This document shows, piece by piece, positions 16,114 to 23,726 of a stretch of 64,000 bases of DNA (position 1 is its first letter; the number at the start of each line of letters is the position of its first letter). This stretch comes from Massiliimalia massiliensis. GTDB lineage: Bacteria > Bacillota > Clostridia > Oscillospirales > Ruminococcaceae. Location of the stretch: positions 868,001-932,000 of the forward strand of contig NZ_FUHT01000003.1 of the NCBI RefSeq assembly GCF_900155615.1. Reading direction: 5' to 3'. The notes under the pieces were generated by a model that was given only the letters and a program-made list of their open reading frames with translations, ran no database searches and was not told where the DNA came from. The position numbers and the translations under genes are program-made.

Positions 16114-16611
16114 TCACATCTCCATACGAAAGCCGTTATCTTCATCTTCCGACTCATCCTCGTCAACTTCGTCTGTGGCTTCCTCGTTTTCGCTTTCTTC
16201 AGAAAGCCCTTCAAAATCGTCCACAGCGGCTGTTTCTTCCTGTTCGGATTCTTCTTCGCCCGGTTCTGAAAAGTCCTCCTGTGCCTCGGTTACGCCCTCA
16301 CGCTCGGTCTGTTCCCGTTCCAGCTCGTCCTCAATAAGACCGAGGATGAACTCCTTCTGCGTCATGTTGTTGCGCTGCAGATAATCCTTGATTTTCTGAA
16401 ATAAGGGTTCCGGTACCTTAAAGGCTACCGTTCTTGTGTTTTCCATACTCTTTCCTCCGTTCATTTGAAATTTGGGATGGAGTTCGTTATCCAAAGCCTG
16501 TGCAACGAATTCCGCCATCGTCATGCCATGTGTTTCTAAATACTGACGGACTTCTGCGTGAAGCTCCGCGTCGATTTTTACTGTGATCCCTTTCTTTTCT
16601 TCGTTAGGCAA
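16114..16611 (-). CDS. tandem ribbon-helix-helix-like protein with acidic tail
   Basis: About 165 aa. Two short segments each look like a ribbon-helix-helix unit: ITVKIDAELHAEVRQYLETH then MTMAEFVAQALDNEL at about residues 9-44, and RTVAFKVPEPLFQKIKDYLQ then MTQKEFILGLIEDEL at about 60-95. The last 65 residues are almost entirely Glu, Asp and Ser, then end NGFRMEM, the tail motif shared in this block. It may be a DNA-binding regulator or relaxosome accessory protein (MobC/ParG-like), with the acidic tail acting in protein contacts. The TTG at 16611 after GGTGAGG is favoured over the GTG at 16620. It overlaps the small gene upstream by 8 bp. Confidence 0.72.
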   Translation of the reverse strand: MPNEEKKGITVKIDAELHAEVRQYLETHGMTMAEFVAQALDNELHPKFQMNGGKSMENTRTVAFKVPEPLFQKIKDYLQRNNMTQKEFILGLIEDELEREQTEREGVTEAQEDFSEPGEEESEQEETAAVDDFEGLSEESENEEATDEVDEDESEDEDNGFRMEM

Positions 16612-16741
16612 TTTCCTCACCTCGTTTCATAAAATTTGTGATCGCTCTGATGATGATTTCTTCTGCAGTCACTTCTTCTTCGGCAGCGCACAGCAGAAGC
16701 CGATCCATCATTGCCTTGTCAAGTTTGATTTCAATATTCAA
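16604..16741 (-). CDS. small ribbon-helix-helix-like protein, 45 aa
   Basis: The start is the TTG at 16741, 6-7 bases after AGGAGG. Longer frames back to 16816 run into the end of the DUF4314 gene. The sequence (IEIKLDKAMMDRLLLCAAEE then VTAEEIIIRAITNFMKRGEE) has the strand-helix-helix pattern of Arc/CopG-type proteins, and it resembles the two units of the next gene. It is probably translationally coupled to that gene. It may be a repressor or a partner subunit. It lacks the [ML]-x-M tail. Confidence 0.6.
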   Translation of the reverse strand: MNIEIKLDKAMMDRLLLCAAEEEVTAEEIIIRAITNFMKRGEEIA

Positions 16742-16757
16742 GCGGTATCCTCCTGTG

Positions 16758-17765
16758 CTACATTCCCATAACAGGAGCATTGCCCTCGTCCGTATATTCA
16801 TTTTCCTCCGGCGCACGATCCCATGTCCACGAATGACTTCCGATGGGATAGAGATGCTCGATGTTACCGTTTATCAGATAGTCCTCACCCTCGAATGCTT
16901 CCACCGCATCATCATCGGGATATTTCACGGTATAGCTGTCATCTTCGGCGTCATAAGTCATTTGGCAGCCATTTTCATTAATATGCGCCATGATTTTATC
17001 TGCGGAAGCTTTTGAGAACAGCGGACATTCCCATCCGTTCCAGCTCCGGTCGGTTGCGTAACCCATGAAGGATTTATTATCGTCTGAGGTGAGGGCAACA
17101 AGCTTGCCGGAGACGCGGGGCAGTTTTTCCATTCTTTCCTCTAACAATTCTTTCTCTGTCAGCATTCTAAAGGAATCCCGTCCGGGAACGATGCCGAGCG
17201 TTCTGCCGTTATCCCATTGCATATGAAGAGTGCCCATATCATCAATAAAGCGAAGCGTTCCTCTTGTGCCGGACGGAACTGGAGCATAGGGATCATCCAT
17301 GCTGATGAGTTCCAGCCGTGTGCCGGGCGGATAGGTTTCTTTTGTGCGCTGCACCATGCGGCGCATTTTCTCATATTCGTTCAATTTGTTTTCCTCCGTT
17401 TTCGTTGTTTCTGTCATGCTGTTTTCGGGGCTGTAGACCTCCATCTCATACAGCAAGCTGCCATCGTTTTTCCGAGAGTTAAGCACCTTGACGGTTGTGC
17501 CGTCAAACAGATAACATCCTGCCTTTTCAAAATCCGAACGAAAGCCCTTGCCGTAATTACAGGCGGAAAGTCTGTGATTCGGCTGATCCTTGATTTTAGA
17601 ATAGAAAGCGTTTGTCTGCACCTCGGTCACCACACGGACAAGACCGATAAGGTCGGGGTAATTGCTGTGCGACAAGGCTTTGATCTCAGTACCGGGCTGA
17701 ATTGCTCTTTTTAATTCCGCAAGGCTTTTTATTCTCAATGGTTGTTTTTCGTCTTTTTTCTGCAT
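16758..17765 (-). CDS. DUF4314-containing conjugative-element protein
   Basis: 335 aa. The middle holds a DUF4314 domain at about residues 137-205 (TKETYPPGTRLELISMDDPY, GTRGTLRFIDDMGTLHMQWD, DSFRML), an SH3-like beta domain common in clostridial conjugative elements. The first 125 residues (LAELKRAIQPGTEIKALSHS...) form a second small domain I do not recognise. The C-terminal 120 residues (GKLVALTSDDNKSFMGYATD...) form a third. The protein ends APVMGM, the shared tail. The ATG at 17765 follows AAAGGAGCGCCT and is clearly better than the long frame to 17915. It is part of the same minus-strand operon. Confidence 0.8.
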   Translation of the reverse strand: MQKKDEKQPLRIKSLAELKRAIQPGTEIKALSHSNYPDLIGLVRVVTEVQTNAFYSKIKDQPNHRLSACNYGKGFRSDFEKAGCYLFDGTTVKVLNSRKNDGSLLYEMEVYSPENSMTETTKTEENKLNEYEKMRRMVQRTKETYPPGTRLELISMDDPYAPVPSGTRGTLRFIDDMGTLHMQWDNGRTLGIVPGRDSFRMLTEKELLEERMEKLPRVSGKLVALTSDDNKSFMGYATDRSWNGWECPLFSKASADKIMAHINENGCQMTYDAEDDSYTVKYPDDDAVEAFEGEDYLINGNIEHLYPIGSHSWTWDRAPEENEYTDEGNAPVMGM

Positions 17766-17775
17766 AGGCGCTCCT

Positions 17776-18186
17776 TTACATTCCCATTGTGTATCCGCCG
17801 TCGTGAGTGAATTCCTGATCGGAATACATTCCGATATATTCCTCAACCTTGCTTTGGATTTTCTCGTATTCCTGCATAGTGGGGCGGAAGCCGTACCATT
17901 TGGCTTCGCCGCCATTTTCCCATATATGCGGATCGTATCCGTTTTTCAGCCCGATAATATCGCGGAATAGAAAGGTTTCGCAGTCAATCTCTCCTTGCTG
18001 CCGGTTGATGATGGACAGCCGAAAACCGTTGTACTGGTTTGCAATGCCGGCGCTGATAAACCGAACCTTTGCCCGTAAATCACCGCCGATATCCGACACC
18101 ATTGATTTTCCTGAAAAAATGGTATCGGCTGAGAGGTTTTCGGACTCGCCGAATATCACCTTCAGCTCATGCTCAAAATAGCTCAT
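17776..18186 (-). CDS. conjugative-element accessory protein, 136 aa, unknown
   Basis: Small soluble protein starting MSYFEHELKVIFGES and rich in aromatics (HIWENGGEAKWYGFRPTMQE). No known motif is seen. It ends GYTMGM, a form of the tail shared in this block. The ATG at 18186 overlaps the end of the upstream gene by 4 bp (ATGA), so the two are co-translated. It lies 10 bp before the DUF4314 gene. The function is unknown; the neighbours suggest a role during or after conjugative transfer. Confidence 0.72.
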   Translation of the reverse strand: MSYFEHELKVIFGESENLSADTIFSGKSMVSDIGGDLRAKVRFISAGIANQYNGFRLSIINRQQGEIDCETFLFRDIIGLKNGYDPHIWENGGEAKWYGFRPTMQEYEKIQSKVEEYIGMYSDQEFTHDGGYTMGM

Positions 18187-18767
18187 TTCATGTCACCCCT
18201 CGCTGTAAAATGGATGGCACCGAGACCGAAGCGGCGGATTGCCATTGCGTTGCAGATGAGCGCGAACATCCTCGGCGGTACCAGCTCTCTGTCTGCAAGG
18301 TCGCTGACCGACAGATACTTTGTGCCGAGATACAAATCCTTTGCGGCGCAGAAAAGCGCATAGCTGTTTTCGTCTGTGCCATGCAGTCGGATTTCCTCAA
18401 AGCAGATGACATTCTCCACGGCACAGTTTTTAACCGACCTCCAAAGCATACAGTCTGCGGTCAGAAGGTAGAGGGCGGCCATGAGCGCATAGTTTTTCTT
18501 ATTCTTCTTCCTGACGGTATTTTCAAATTCCCGTCTGTGCTTTTCGTTTCTGTAATCCATAGGGTTACTCTCGCTTTCCTTCATATATTGCCTAAGCCGC
18601 CTTTGAAACGGCGGATGTCTTATTCCTGCAAGGGCTTCGATGAGAGAAGCTGTTCCGTCTTCCTCACCACAAAGGACAATAATGCCGTGTCCTCTCGGAC
18701 GGAAGTTCGGGATCATCTTCATGAGCTTTTCAATCTCATGAAGTGATGGGTTTTGTGTAAAATACAT
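18183..18767 (-). CDS. conjugative-element protein, 194 aa, DUF6075-like
   Basis: The second half (NEKHRREFENTVRKKNKKNY, LYLLTADCMLWRSVKN, LYLGTKYLSVSDLADRELV) resembles a family of helical proteins carried by clostridial conjugative elements that I associate with DUF6075; that label is tentative. The first 65 residues (FRPRGHGIIVLCGEEDGTASLIEA) look like a separate alpha/beta piece. No catalytic motif is seen. It ends RGDMK, without the shared tail. It is preceded by a hairpin terminator at 18795-18841, so it may begin a new transcript or depend on readthrough. Its stop overlaps the next start by 4 bp. Confidence 0.7.
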   Translation of the reverse strand: MYFTQNPSLHEIEKLMKMIPNFRPRGHGIIVLCGEEDGTASLIEALAGIRHPPFQRRLRQYMKESESNPMDYRNEKHRREFENTVRKKNKKNYALMAALYLLTADCMLWRSVKNCAVENVICFEEIRLHGTDENSYALFCAAKDLYLGTKYLSVSDLADRELVPPRMFALICNAMAIRRFGLGAIHFTARGDMK

Positions 18768-18794
18768 CTTTTTATTTCCTTTCTCTGTAAATAC

Positions 18795-18841
18795 AAAAAG
18801 CCCCCGGATTTTGAATACAGGAAAACAAAATCCGAGAGCTT
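18795..18841 (-). terminator. terminator downstream of the 218-aa gene
   Basis: On the minus strand AAGCTCTCGGATTTTG pairs with CAAAATCCGGGGGCTT (small mismatches) around a 12-base loop, followed by TTTTG. It lies just after the stop at 18855. Confidence 0.65.
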
Positions 18842-18854
18842 GAGGGAGTGTCGT

Positions 18855-19511
18855 TTACATATTCAGTTGTGGGGCATCTGCCTGTTCAAAGGACGGTGAT
18901 TCGTCTTCGAGCTTGGGATACCCATATTGGAGCTTTTCTTCGAGGGATTTCAGTTCCTGTTCCTGTTCGTAGGTCAGGCTTTCGCAGTTGTCCTGTGCAT
19001 ATGCGATGCAGCGATACAGGTTCGCCGCTTCATCCTCGGTGAACAGCCGATTTCGGTCAAGCAGACCGGAGCGGGTGATGAAGGCTTCTTTTACATAATC
19101 GAAATTCGGGGTGTAATCGCCGTGGGCAACAGAGGACTTATCGGCGCTTTGACGCCAAGTGGTAAACATGAAGCCATACTGCTCACTGTACATTCCGGCA
19201 AGAACGGTATCTCCGTATTCTGCCATTCTGCGGTATTCGGAAATATCGGAGATTTCCATCGGAGGCGCAGTTTCATACATTCTCACATACTCTCTGATTT
19301 TCGCCGCTTGCTCTTTCATATTTTCGAGTGCTGCTTTCCAATCGTCCGTCACGGTCTTATCTCCGTGATATCGAAGGAAAGCGTCCTCATTCTGAGAGCA
19401 GAGGGGAATGCCGCCATAGGACACCTCCAGCCGTTTGCTTTCTTCATTATATTGTCCGGTGCATTCGTATTCTGAAAGCTTTCGCAAAAGCTCCTGCTGA
19501 TATATGTTCAT
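18855..19511 (-). CDS. conjugative-element accessory protein, 218 aa, unknown
   Basis: Soluble protein with a helical N-terminus (NIYQQELLRKLSEYECTGQY), a central YRRMAEYGDTVLAGMY segment and a helical C-terminal third (DEAANLYRCIAYAQDN). It ends ADAPQLNM, the fifth instance of the shared tail. The ATG at 19511 follows AGGAGGTACAGTCA. It is the first gene of the minus-strand accessory block and lies about 240 bp from the tRNA-Leu gene, which probably marks the edge of the island. I recognise no function. Confidence 0.72.
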   Translation of the reverse strand: MNIYQQELLRKLSEYECTGQYNEESKRLEVSYGGIPLCSQNEDAFLRYHGDKTVTDDWKAALENMKEQAAKIREYVRMYETAPPMEISDISEYRRMAEYGDTVLAGMYSEQYGFMFTTWRQSADKSSVAHGDYTPNFDYVKEAFITRSGLLDRNRLFTEDEAANLYRCIAYAQDNCESLTYEQEQELKSLEEKLQYGYPKLEDESPSFEQADAPQLNM

Positions 19512-19554
19512 TGACTGTACCTCCTACACTGTTGTTGTGAATTTAGGCAAACAA

Positions 19555-19589
19555 AAAGGCGTATGGTTTTTTATCTTCCATACGCCTTT
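19555..19589 (-). terminator. terminator between tRNA-Leu and the accessory block
   Basis: Perfect 12-bp stem AAAGGCGTATGG / CCATACGCCTTT with an 11-base loop. On the minus strand it is followed by extra T residues. Confidence 0.65.
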
Positions 19590-19689
19590 CGGTGAAATAT
19601 TCGGTTTTGTCGGTTCAAGTCTTGTCAGAATAGGATTTTTGCTGTTTGGCATCTATAAAACCCTTGCTGAAAAACTTTCCCTGAAAATG

Positions 19690-19722
19690 CCGAAAAGCCT
19701 TGAAAAATCAAGGCTTTTCGGT
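19690..19722 (-). terminator. terminator of the tRNA-Leu gene
   Basis: CCGAAAAGCCTTGA and its complement form a 14-bp stem around 5 bases, 26 bp after the tRNA 3' end. The T-rich arm acts as the tail. Confidence 0.6.
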
Positions 19723-19748
19723 GGGGCATCTTTTTTGTTCCCCTTTTA

Positions 19749-19832
19749 TGGTGCGGCAAACGGGACTTGAACCCGTACGTCAAAGACACACGCCCCTCAA
19801 ACGTGCCTGTCTGCCTATTCCAGCACTGCCGC
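19749..19832 (-). tRNA. tRNA-Leu (anticodon GAG)
   Basis: On the minus strand the acceptor stem is GCGGCAG...TTGCCGC with discriminator A and an encoded CCA. The anticodon stem-loop is CACGT-TTGAGGG-GCGTG, so the anticodon is GAG. It has a long class II variable arm and the T-arm CGGGTTCAAGTCCCG. Leucine tRNA genes are common targets for integrating elements. Here the accessory-gene island begins about 240 bp downstream of the tRNA 3' end. Confidence 0.93.
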
Positions 19833-19989
19833 ATATTTAACGTGCTTTAATATTATAGCAATAGGATAGAATTTTGTCAATAGATTTCCTAGAAAAAATT
19901 GCGGGGTATCGAGAAATTGCTGGAAAGGCCAAGATTTTAACAGAAAGAAAAACGAAGAATGTCCAAAAAGTAAATCTTGTCAAAAAATC

Positions 19990-20019
19990 TTGTTATTTGT
20001 TGTTGGGTTATGGTATAAT
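19990..20019 (+). promoter_or_regulatory. promoter of the tmk gene cluster
   Basis: TTGTTA (19990-19995), 18-bp spacer, TATAAT (20014-20019) with a TG one base before it (extended -10). It accounts for the gap between the tRNA and tmk. Confidence 0.6.
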
Positions 20020-20141
20020 ATCATTGACCTTTTGCGTTCTTCTGGAAAAGGTTTAAAGAAGAGAGAATCGCTGTCATCTGATTAAAACGCTTTGTTTTTT
20101 CTCATGCTATGAATAAGGCGGCTAGGAAGGAAACTTGGAAA

Positions 20142-20807
20142 ATGCGGGGGAAACTGATTGTATTAGACGGGCTGGACGGCTCTGGAAAATCAACACAGGC
20201 ACAGCTTTTGGCTGACCGTCTGCTTGCGGAAAAAAGAAAAGTAGAATTACTTTCCTATCCGGACTACAGCCAGCCTTCCTCGACTTTGGTAAAAATGTAT
20301 CTGAATGGGGCTTTTTCAAAATCAGCGGATGGAGTTAACGCTTATGCGGCCTCTAGCTTTTACGCGGTCGACCGGTATGCAAGCTACATGCAATTCTGGA
20401 AAGAAAAGCTGGAAAACGGCTTTATTATGATTGCAAGCCGATATGTAAGTTCCAACGCAATCCATCAGATGGTAAAATTGCCGAAGGATGAGTGGGATAC
20501 GTTTCTGGATTGGCTGGAGGATTATGAATATCAAAAGCTTTCCTTGCCGAGACCTGACCGTGTGATTTTTCTGGATATGTCCCGCGCAGTAGCGGATCAA
20601 TTAATTCTGTCCCGGTACCATGGAGATGAAAGCAAAAAGGATATTCATGAACAAAATATGAGCTATCTGGAACAGTGTATGGAGTCAGCGCATTATGCCG
20701 CTGCAAAGAAAGGGTGGCAGGTGATCCGATGCTGTGATGGAGAACACCCTTTTCCGATTGAAGAGATAGCGCAAAAAATTATGTTAAGTGTAAAAGAGGT
20801 AATTTAG
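20142..20807 (+). CDS. tmk: thymidylate kinase
   Basis: 221-aa nucleoside monophosphate kinase that makes dTDP from dTMP using ATP. The P-loop LDGLDGSGKST is at the N-terminus. DRY (AVDRYAS) and SRYVSSNAIHQ in the middle are substrate-binding motifs. A lid region around RYHGDESKKD follows. The ATG at 20142 is preferred: it begins the conserved domain and has GGAAGGAAA upstream. An ATG at 20109 would add 11 basic residues and has no Shine-Dalgarno. It is the first gene of a plus-strand run of housekeeping genes and ends one base before the next start. Confidence 0.93.
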   Translation: MRGKLIVLDGLDGSGKSTQAQLLADRLLAEKRKVELLSYPDYSQPSSTLVKMYLNGAFSKSADGVNAYAASSFYAVDRYASYMQFWKEKLENGFIMIASRYVSSNAIHQMVKLPKDEWDTFLDWLEDYEYQKLSLPRPDRVIFLDMSRAVADQLILSRYHGDESKKDIHEQNMSYLEQCMESAHYAAAKKGWQVIRCCDGEHPFPIEEIAQKIMLSVKEVI

Positions 20808-20808
20808 T

Positions 20809-21702
20809 TTGATCGAGATTTCATTTAAACAGCCGACGATAGACGACCAGGAGCTTCTGGAACCGTATTTCCGCTCTGTGAAGGAGCTGAGCTGTGAAAT
20901 GACCTTTGCCAACCTGTTTTTATGGTCGGGTCATTATCATGGGGAATTTGCGATCGTGGATGATATGCTGGTGATTCGTGCCGGTGAAGGAACAGAGTAT
21001 TCCTTTGCCTATCCGATCGGAGTACATGACGCGGCGCCGGTAATAGAAAAGCTGATGGGTTACTGCAATGAGCAGGGAGTCCAGTTTCGTCTGCATGGCC
21101 TGACCAATGATAAGCGCGCTGACCTGGAGCAGGCTTTTCCCGGGAAATTTGAGTATATTTCTGACCGCGACAGCTTTGACTATATCTATCTTTCCGAGGA
21201 TTTGATTTCCCTGAAAGGGAAAAAATATCATGGGAAACGAAACCATATTAACCGTTTTAAGGAAGAAAATAACTGGAGTTATGAATCTATTACCAGAGAA
21301 AATATGGGCGAATGCATGGATTTTGCCCTGGAATGGTGCAAACAGAACGGATGCGACGATCACGGCCGTCTGGCTGAGATTTGCGTAATCAGGAATTCCT
21401 TCCGGTATTTTGAAAGGCTTGGCCTGGTTGGAGGGCTTTTACGGGTTGACGGCAAGCTGGTGGCGTTTACAATCGGGGAAGCAATGAATGAAGACGTGTT
21501 TGTTGTCCATATCGAAAAGGCTTATTCCGATGTGAACGGTGCCTATCCGACGATCAATCAGGAATTTATTGCACATGAAGCCAGTCAGTACCGGTATATC
21601 AACAGAGAAGAGGATCTGGGGATTGAAGGCCTGCGAAAGGCAAAGCTTTCCTATCGCCCTGTCATCCTGCTGGAGGAATATCGGGCAGAACTGAAACAAT
21701 AA
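20809..21702 (+). CDS. DUF2156 / phosphatidylglycerol lysyltransferase-like GNAT protein
   Basis: 297 aa. It matches the soluble acyltransferase-like domain of the LPG-synthase C-terminal family: an N-terminal FANLFLWSGHY, DRDSFDYIYLSEDLISLKGK then KRNHINRF, and a C-terminal GNAT-like core with FTIGEAM, AYPTINQEF and a YINREEDLGIEGLRKAKLSY end. Such proteins transfer aminoacyl or related groups, but the substrate of this stand-alone form is not known. The start is the TTG at 20809 after AGAGGT, one base from the tmk stop. It is cotranscribed with tmk and a second GNAT protein. Confidence 0.85.
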   Translation: MIEISFKQPTIDDQELLEPYFRSVKELSCEMTFANLFLWSGHYHGEFAIVDDMLVIRAGEGTEYSFAYPIGVHDAAPVIEKLMGYCNEQGVQFRLHGLTNDKRADLEQAFPGKFEYISDRDSFDYIYLSEDLISLKGKKYHGKRNHINRFKEENNWSYESITRENMGECMDFALEWCKQNGCDDHGRLAEICVIRNSFRYFERLGLVGGLLRVDGKLVAFTIGEAMNEDVFVVHIEKAYSDVNGAYPTINQEFIAHEASQYRYINREEDLGIEGLRKAKLSYRPVILLEEYRAELKQ

Positions 21703-21717
21703 ACAGGAGGAATTCAA

Positions 21718-22569
21718 GTGGAGATCAGGCGGGCAGGGATTAACGATCTGGACGGAATCACAGCCCTCTGGAAAAGCTGCTTTGGCGATGAGGGCGGTTA
21801 TCTGGCGTTTTACCTTTCCCGGGCTTACCGTCCGGAATGGGTTTGGCTGGTTATGGACGGGAGACTTCCTGTGTCGATGATGACTCTGATGCCGTGTGTG
21901 GAATGGGTGGATGGAAGGGAAAAACAGGGAACCTATGTTTATGCTGTCGCTACTCTTCCTGATTACCGTCATCGTGGTCTGATGACTTTATTGCATGACC
22001 GGGCAGAGCAGGCATGCCGCCGGAATGGCAGCAGCTTTATGACGCTGGTGCCTGCTGAGCCGTCCTTATTTGCAATGTACCGGAAGCTTGGCTATGAGAC
22101 CTGCGCCTGGTTGTATTACGGAAAAATTGAGAAAAAAGGCAGCCGGGAAACACCGACACAGTTTGCGCCAGCTGCACGGCCGGAGTTTACAAGGCTGAGA
22201 GAAACATTTCTTCAGCAGTTTCCGGTTTCTGCTGCTCTTTCTGTGAATGATTTCTGCTATACCTTTGAGGAATTGTCCGTAGCAGGATATGAAACCGCTA
22301 TGGCGGTGAATGATTTGGGCGCCGGATATCTGGTGTACCGCCTGGAAGAGGGCCAAACGCTTTTGATCCGGGAAAGCAATCTGCCCCGGCTGGCACTGGA
22401 AACGGCTGCCTTGTCTTTGGCAGGCAAGACCAATGCGGAGTCTATTGTGATCAAAACAGCAGAGCCGTGGTTCAGGCCGGCAGAAAAACGTCCCTTTGCA
22501 ATGATGAAACGGCTTGATACAGAACATGCGGACAAGCCTTACTATATGAACCTGATGCTGGATGATTAG
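21718..22569 (+). CDS. GNAT family N-acetyltransferase
   Basis: 283 aa, GTG start after AGGAGGAATTCAA. The N-terminal half is a GNAT domain: IRRAGINDLDGITALWKSCF, then the acetyl-CoA-binding segment VATLPDYRHRGLMTLLHDRA and AMYRKLGYETCAWLYYG. The C-terminal half (VNDLGAGYLVYRLEEGQTLL...) resembles the second domain of Eis-type multi-domain acetyltransferases, but it is shorter. The substrate is unknown. Its neighbours are a DUF2156 protein and a DJ-1 family protein in one operon. Confidence 0.88.
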   Translation: MEIRRAGINDLDGITALWKSCFGDEGGYLAFYLSRAYRPEWVWLVMDGRLPVSMMTLMPCVEWVDGREKQGTYVYAVATLPDYRHRGLMTLLHDRAEQACRRNGSSFMTLVPAEPSLFAMYRKLGYETCAWLYYGKIEKKGSRETPTQFAPAARPEFTRLRETFLQQFPVSAALSVNDFCYTFEELSVAGYETAMAVNDLGAGYLVYRLEEGQTLLIRESNLPRLALETAALSLAGKTNAESIVIKTAEPWFRPAEKRPFAMMKRLDTEHADKPYYMNLMLDD

Positions 22570-22587
22570 GAAATGGAGGAAGACATT

Positions 22588-23127
22588 TTGATCTATTTGT
22601 TTTTGGCGAACGGATTTGAGGAAGTGGAAGCGCTGACCCCGCTGGATTATCTCAGGCGCTGTGAGCTTCCGGTTAAAACAGTAGCTGTGGAAAATCGCCT
22701 GGTAACCGGTTCCCACCAGATTACTGTGATGGCTGATCTGCTGATGAGCGATTTGAAGCCTCAAGAAACTGAGATGATTATCCTGCCGGGCGGCATGCCT
22801 GGGACGCTGAATCTTGAAAAATCACAGGGTGTTCAGGAAATGATTGACCACTGTGCGAAGCAGGGCAAATACATCGCTGCAATCTGTGCCGCTCCGTCTA
22901 TTCTGGGGCACAAGGGACTTTTAAACGGGAAGAAAGCAACCTGCTATGTAGGATTTGAAGACCAGCTTCTCGGTGCGGAATATACTGAAGAGCCAGTAGT
23001 ACAGGATGGAAATATCATCACTGCGCGCGGTGCCGGGACAGCAAACCAGTTTGCCTTTCGGCTTGCCGAAATCCTCTGCGGACGGGAACGCGCCGAAACA
23101 TTAAAGGCAGGAATTCTATGGGAGTAG
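22588..23127 (+). CDS. DJ-1/PfpI family protein
   Basis: 179 aa, DJ-1 superfamily (YajL/ThiJ-like). It has the conserved Glu in NGFEEVEALTPLD, the nucleophile-elbow Cys in AAICAAPSILG, and a late ARGAGTANQFAF loop. Members act as glyoxalase III/deglycases or chaperones. The start is the TTG at 22588, 7 bases after GGAGG; the ATG at 22573 overlaps that Shine-Dalgarno and would add five non-conserved residues. It overlaps the next gene by 10 bp. The exact reaction cannot be told from sequence. Confidence 0.9.
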   Translation: MIYLFLANGFEEVEALTPLDYLRRCELPVKTVAVENRLVTGSHQITVMADLLMSDLKPQETEMIILPGGMPGTLNLEKSQGVQEMIDHCAKQGKYIAAICAAPSILGHKGLLNGKKATCYVGFEDQLLGAEYTEEPVVQDGNIITARGAGTANQFAFRLAEILCGRERAETLKAGILWE

Positions 23128-23726
23128 ATATCAGGGGATATAAAAATAAACTTCGGAAAAAATACCGCGGCTATCGGGAGACTTTGTCTCCGGAAGAAAA
23201 ACGGCAGTTGGACGACCGGATTTTTGACCGGCTGTCTGAATCTAGCTTCCTTGCGCGGGCTGATACGGTATTATGTTTTGTCTCTACCGCAGTAGAGGTG
23301 GACACCCATCGCCTGATCCACTATTGCTGGCGCAACGGGAAACGGGTAGCGGTACCCAGATGCCTGAATGATAAGGGAAAGATGGATTTTTTCCTGATCA
23401 CCTCATGGGAGGATATGGAACGGGGAAGGTTTTCGCTGCTGGAGCCAAACCTTTCGCAGTGTGAAAAATGGGTAAATACAGACCGTTCCGTCTGTATTGT
23501 CCCGGGTTTTTCTTTTGATCATCAGGGCTTTCGCCTAGGGTTTGGAAAAGGATATTATGACCGGTTTTTATCCTCCTATCAGGGAGTTAAAATCGGGATT
23601 TGTTATCATAAATGTATCGCTTATCATCTTCCAAAGGGAAGATATGATGTTCCGGTTGATTTTTTGGTAACCGAAAAATCAATTCGGAAGATCAAAAGAA
23701 CGGATGAATTGGAGGCAAGGAAATGA
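23118..23726 (+). CDS. 5-formyltetrahydrofolate cyclo-ligase
   Basis: 202-aa enzyme that converts 5-formyl-THF to 5,10-methenyl-THF with ATP. Conserved parts are the basic N-terminus KNKLRKKYRGYRETLSPEE, VDTHRLIHYCWRNGKRVAVP and the nucleotide-binding stretch VPGFSFDHQGFRLGFGKGYYDRFL, followed by VPVDFLVTE. The length is normal for the family. It overlaps the DJ-1 gene upstream and the mltG start downstream (ATGA), so the three are translated together. Confidence 0.93.
   Translation: MGVDIRGYKNKLRKKYRGYRETLSPEEKRQLDDRIFDRLSESSFLARADTVLCFVSTAVEVDTHRLIHYCWRNGKRVAVPRCLNDKGKMDFFLITSWEDMERGRFSLLEPNLSQCEKWVNTDRSVCIVPGFSFDHQGFRLGFGKGYYDRFLSSYQGVKIGICYHKCIAYHLPKGRYDVPVDFLVTEKSIRKIKRTDELEARK

Noticed and set aside
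17766-17915. 50-codon extension of the DUF4314 gene
   Set aside because: It overlaps the upstream gene and contains the Shine-Dalgarno AAAGGAG of the real start at 17765.
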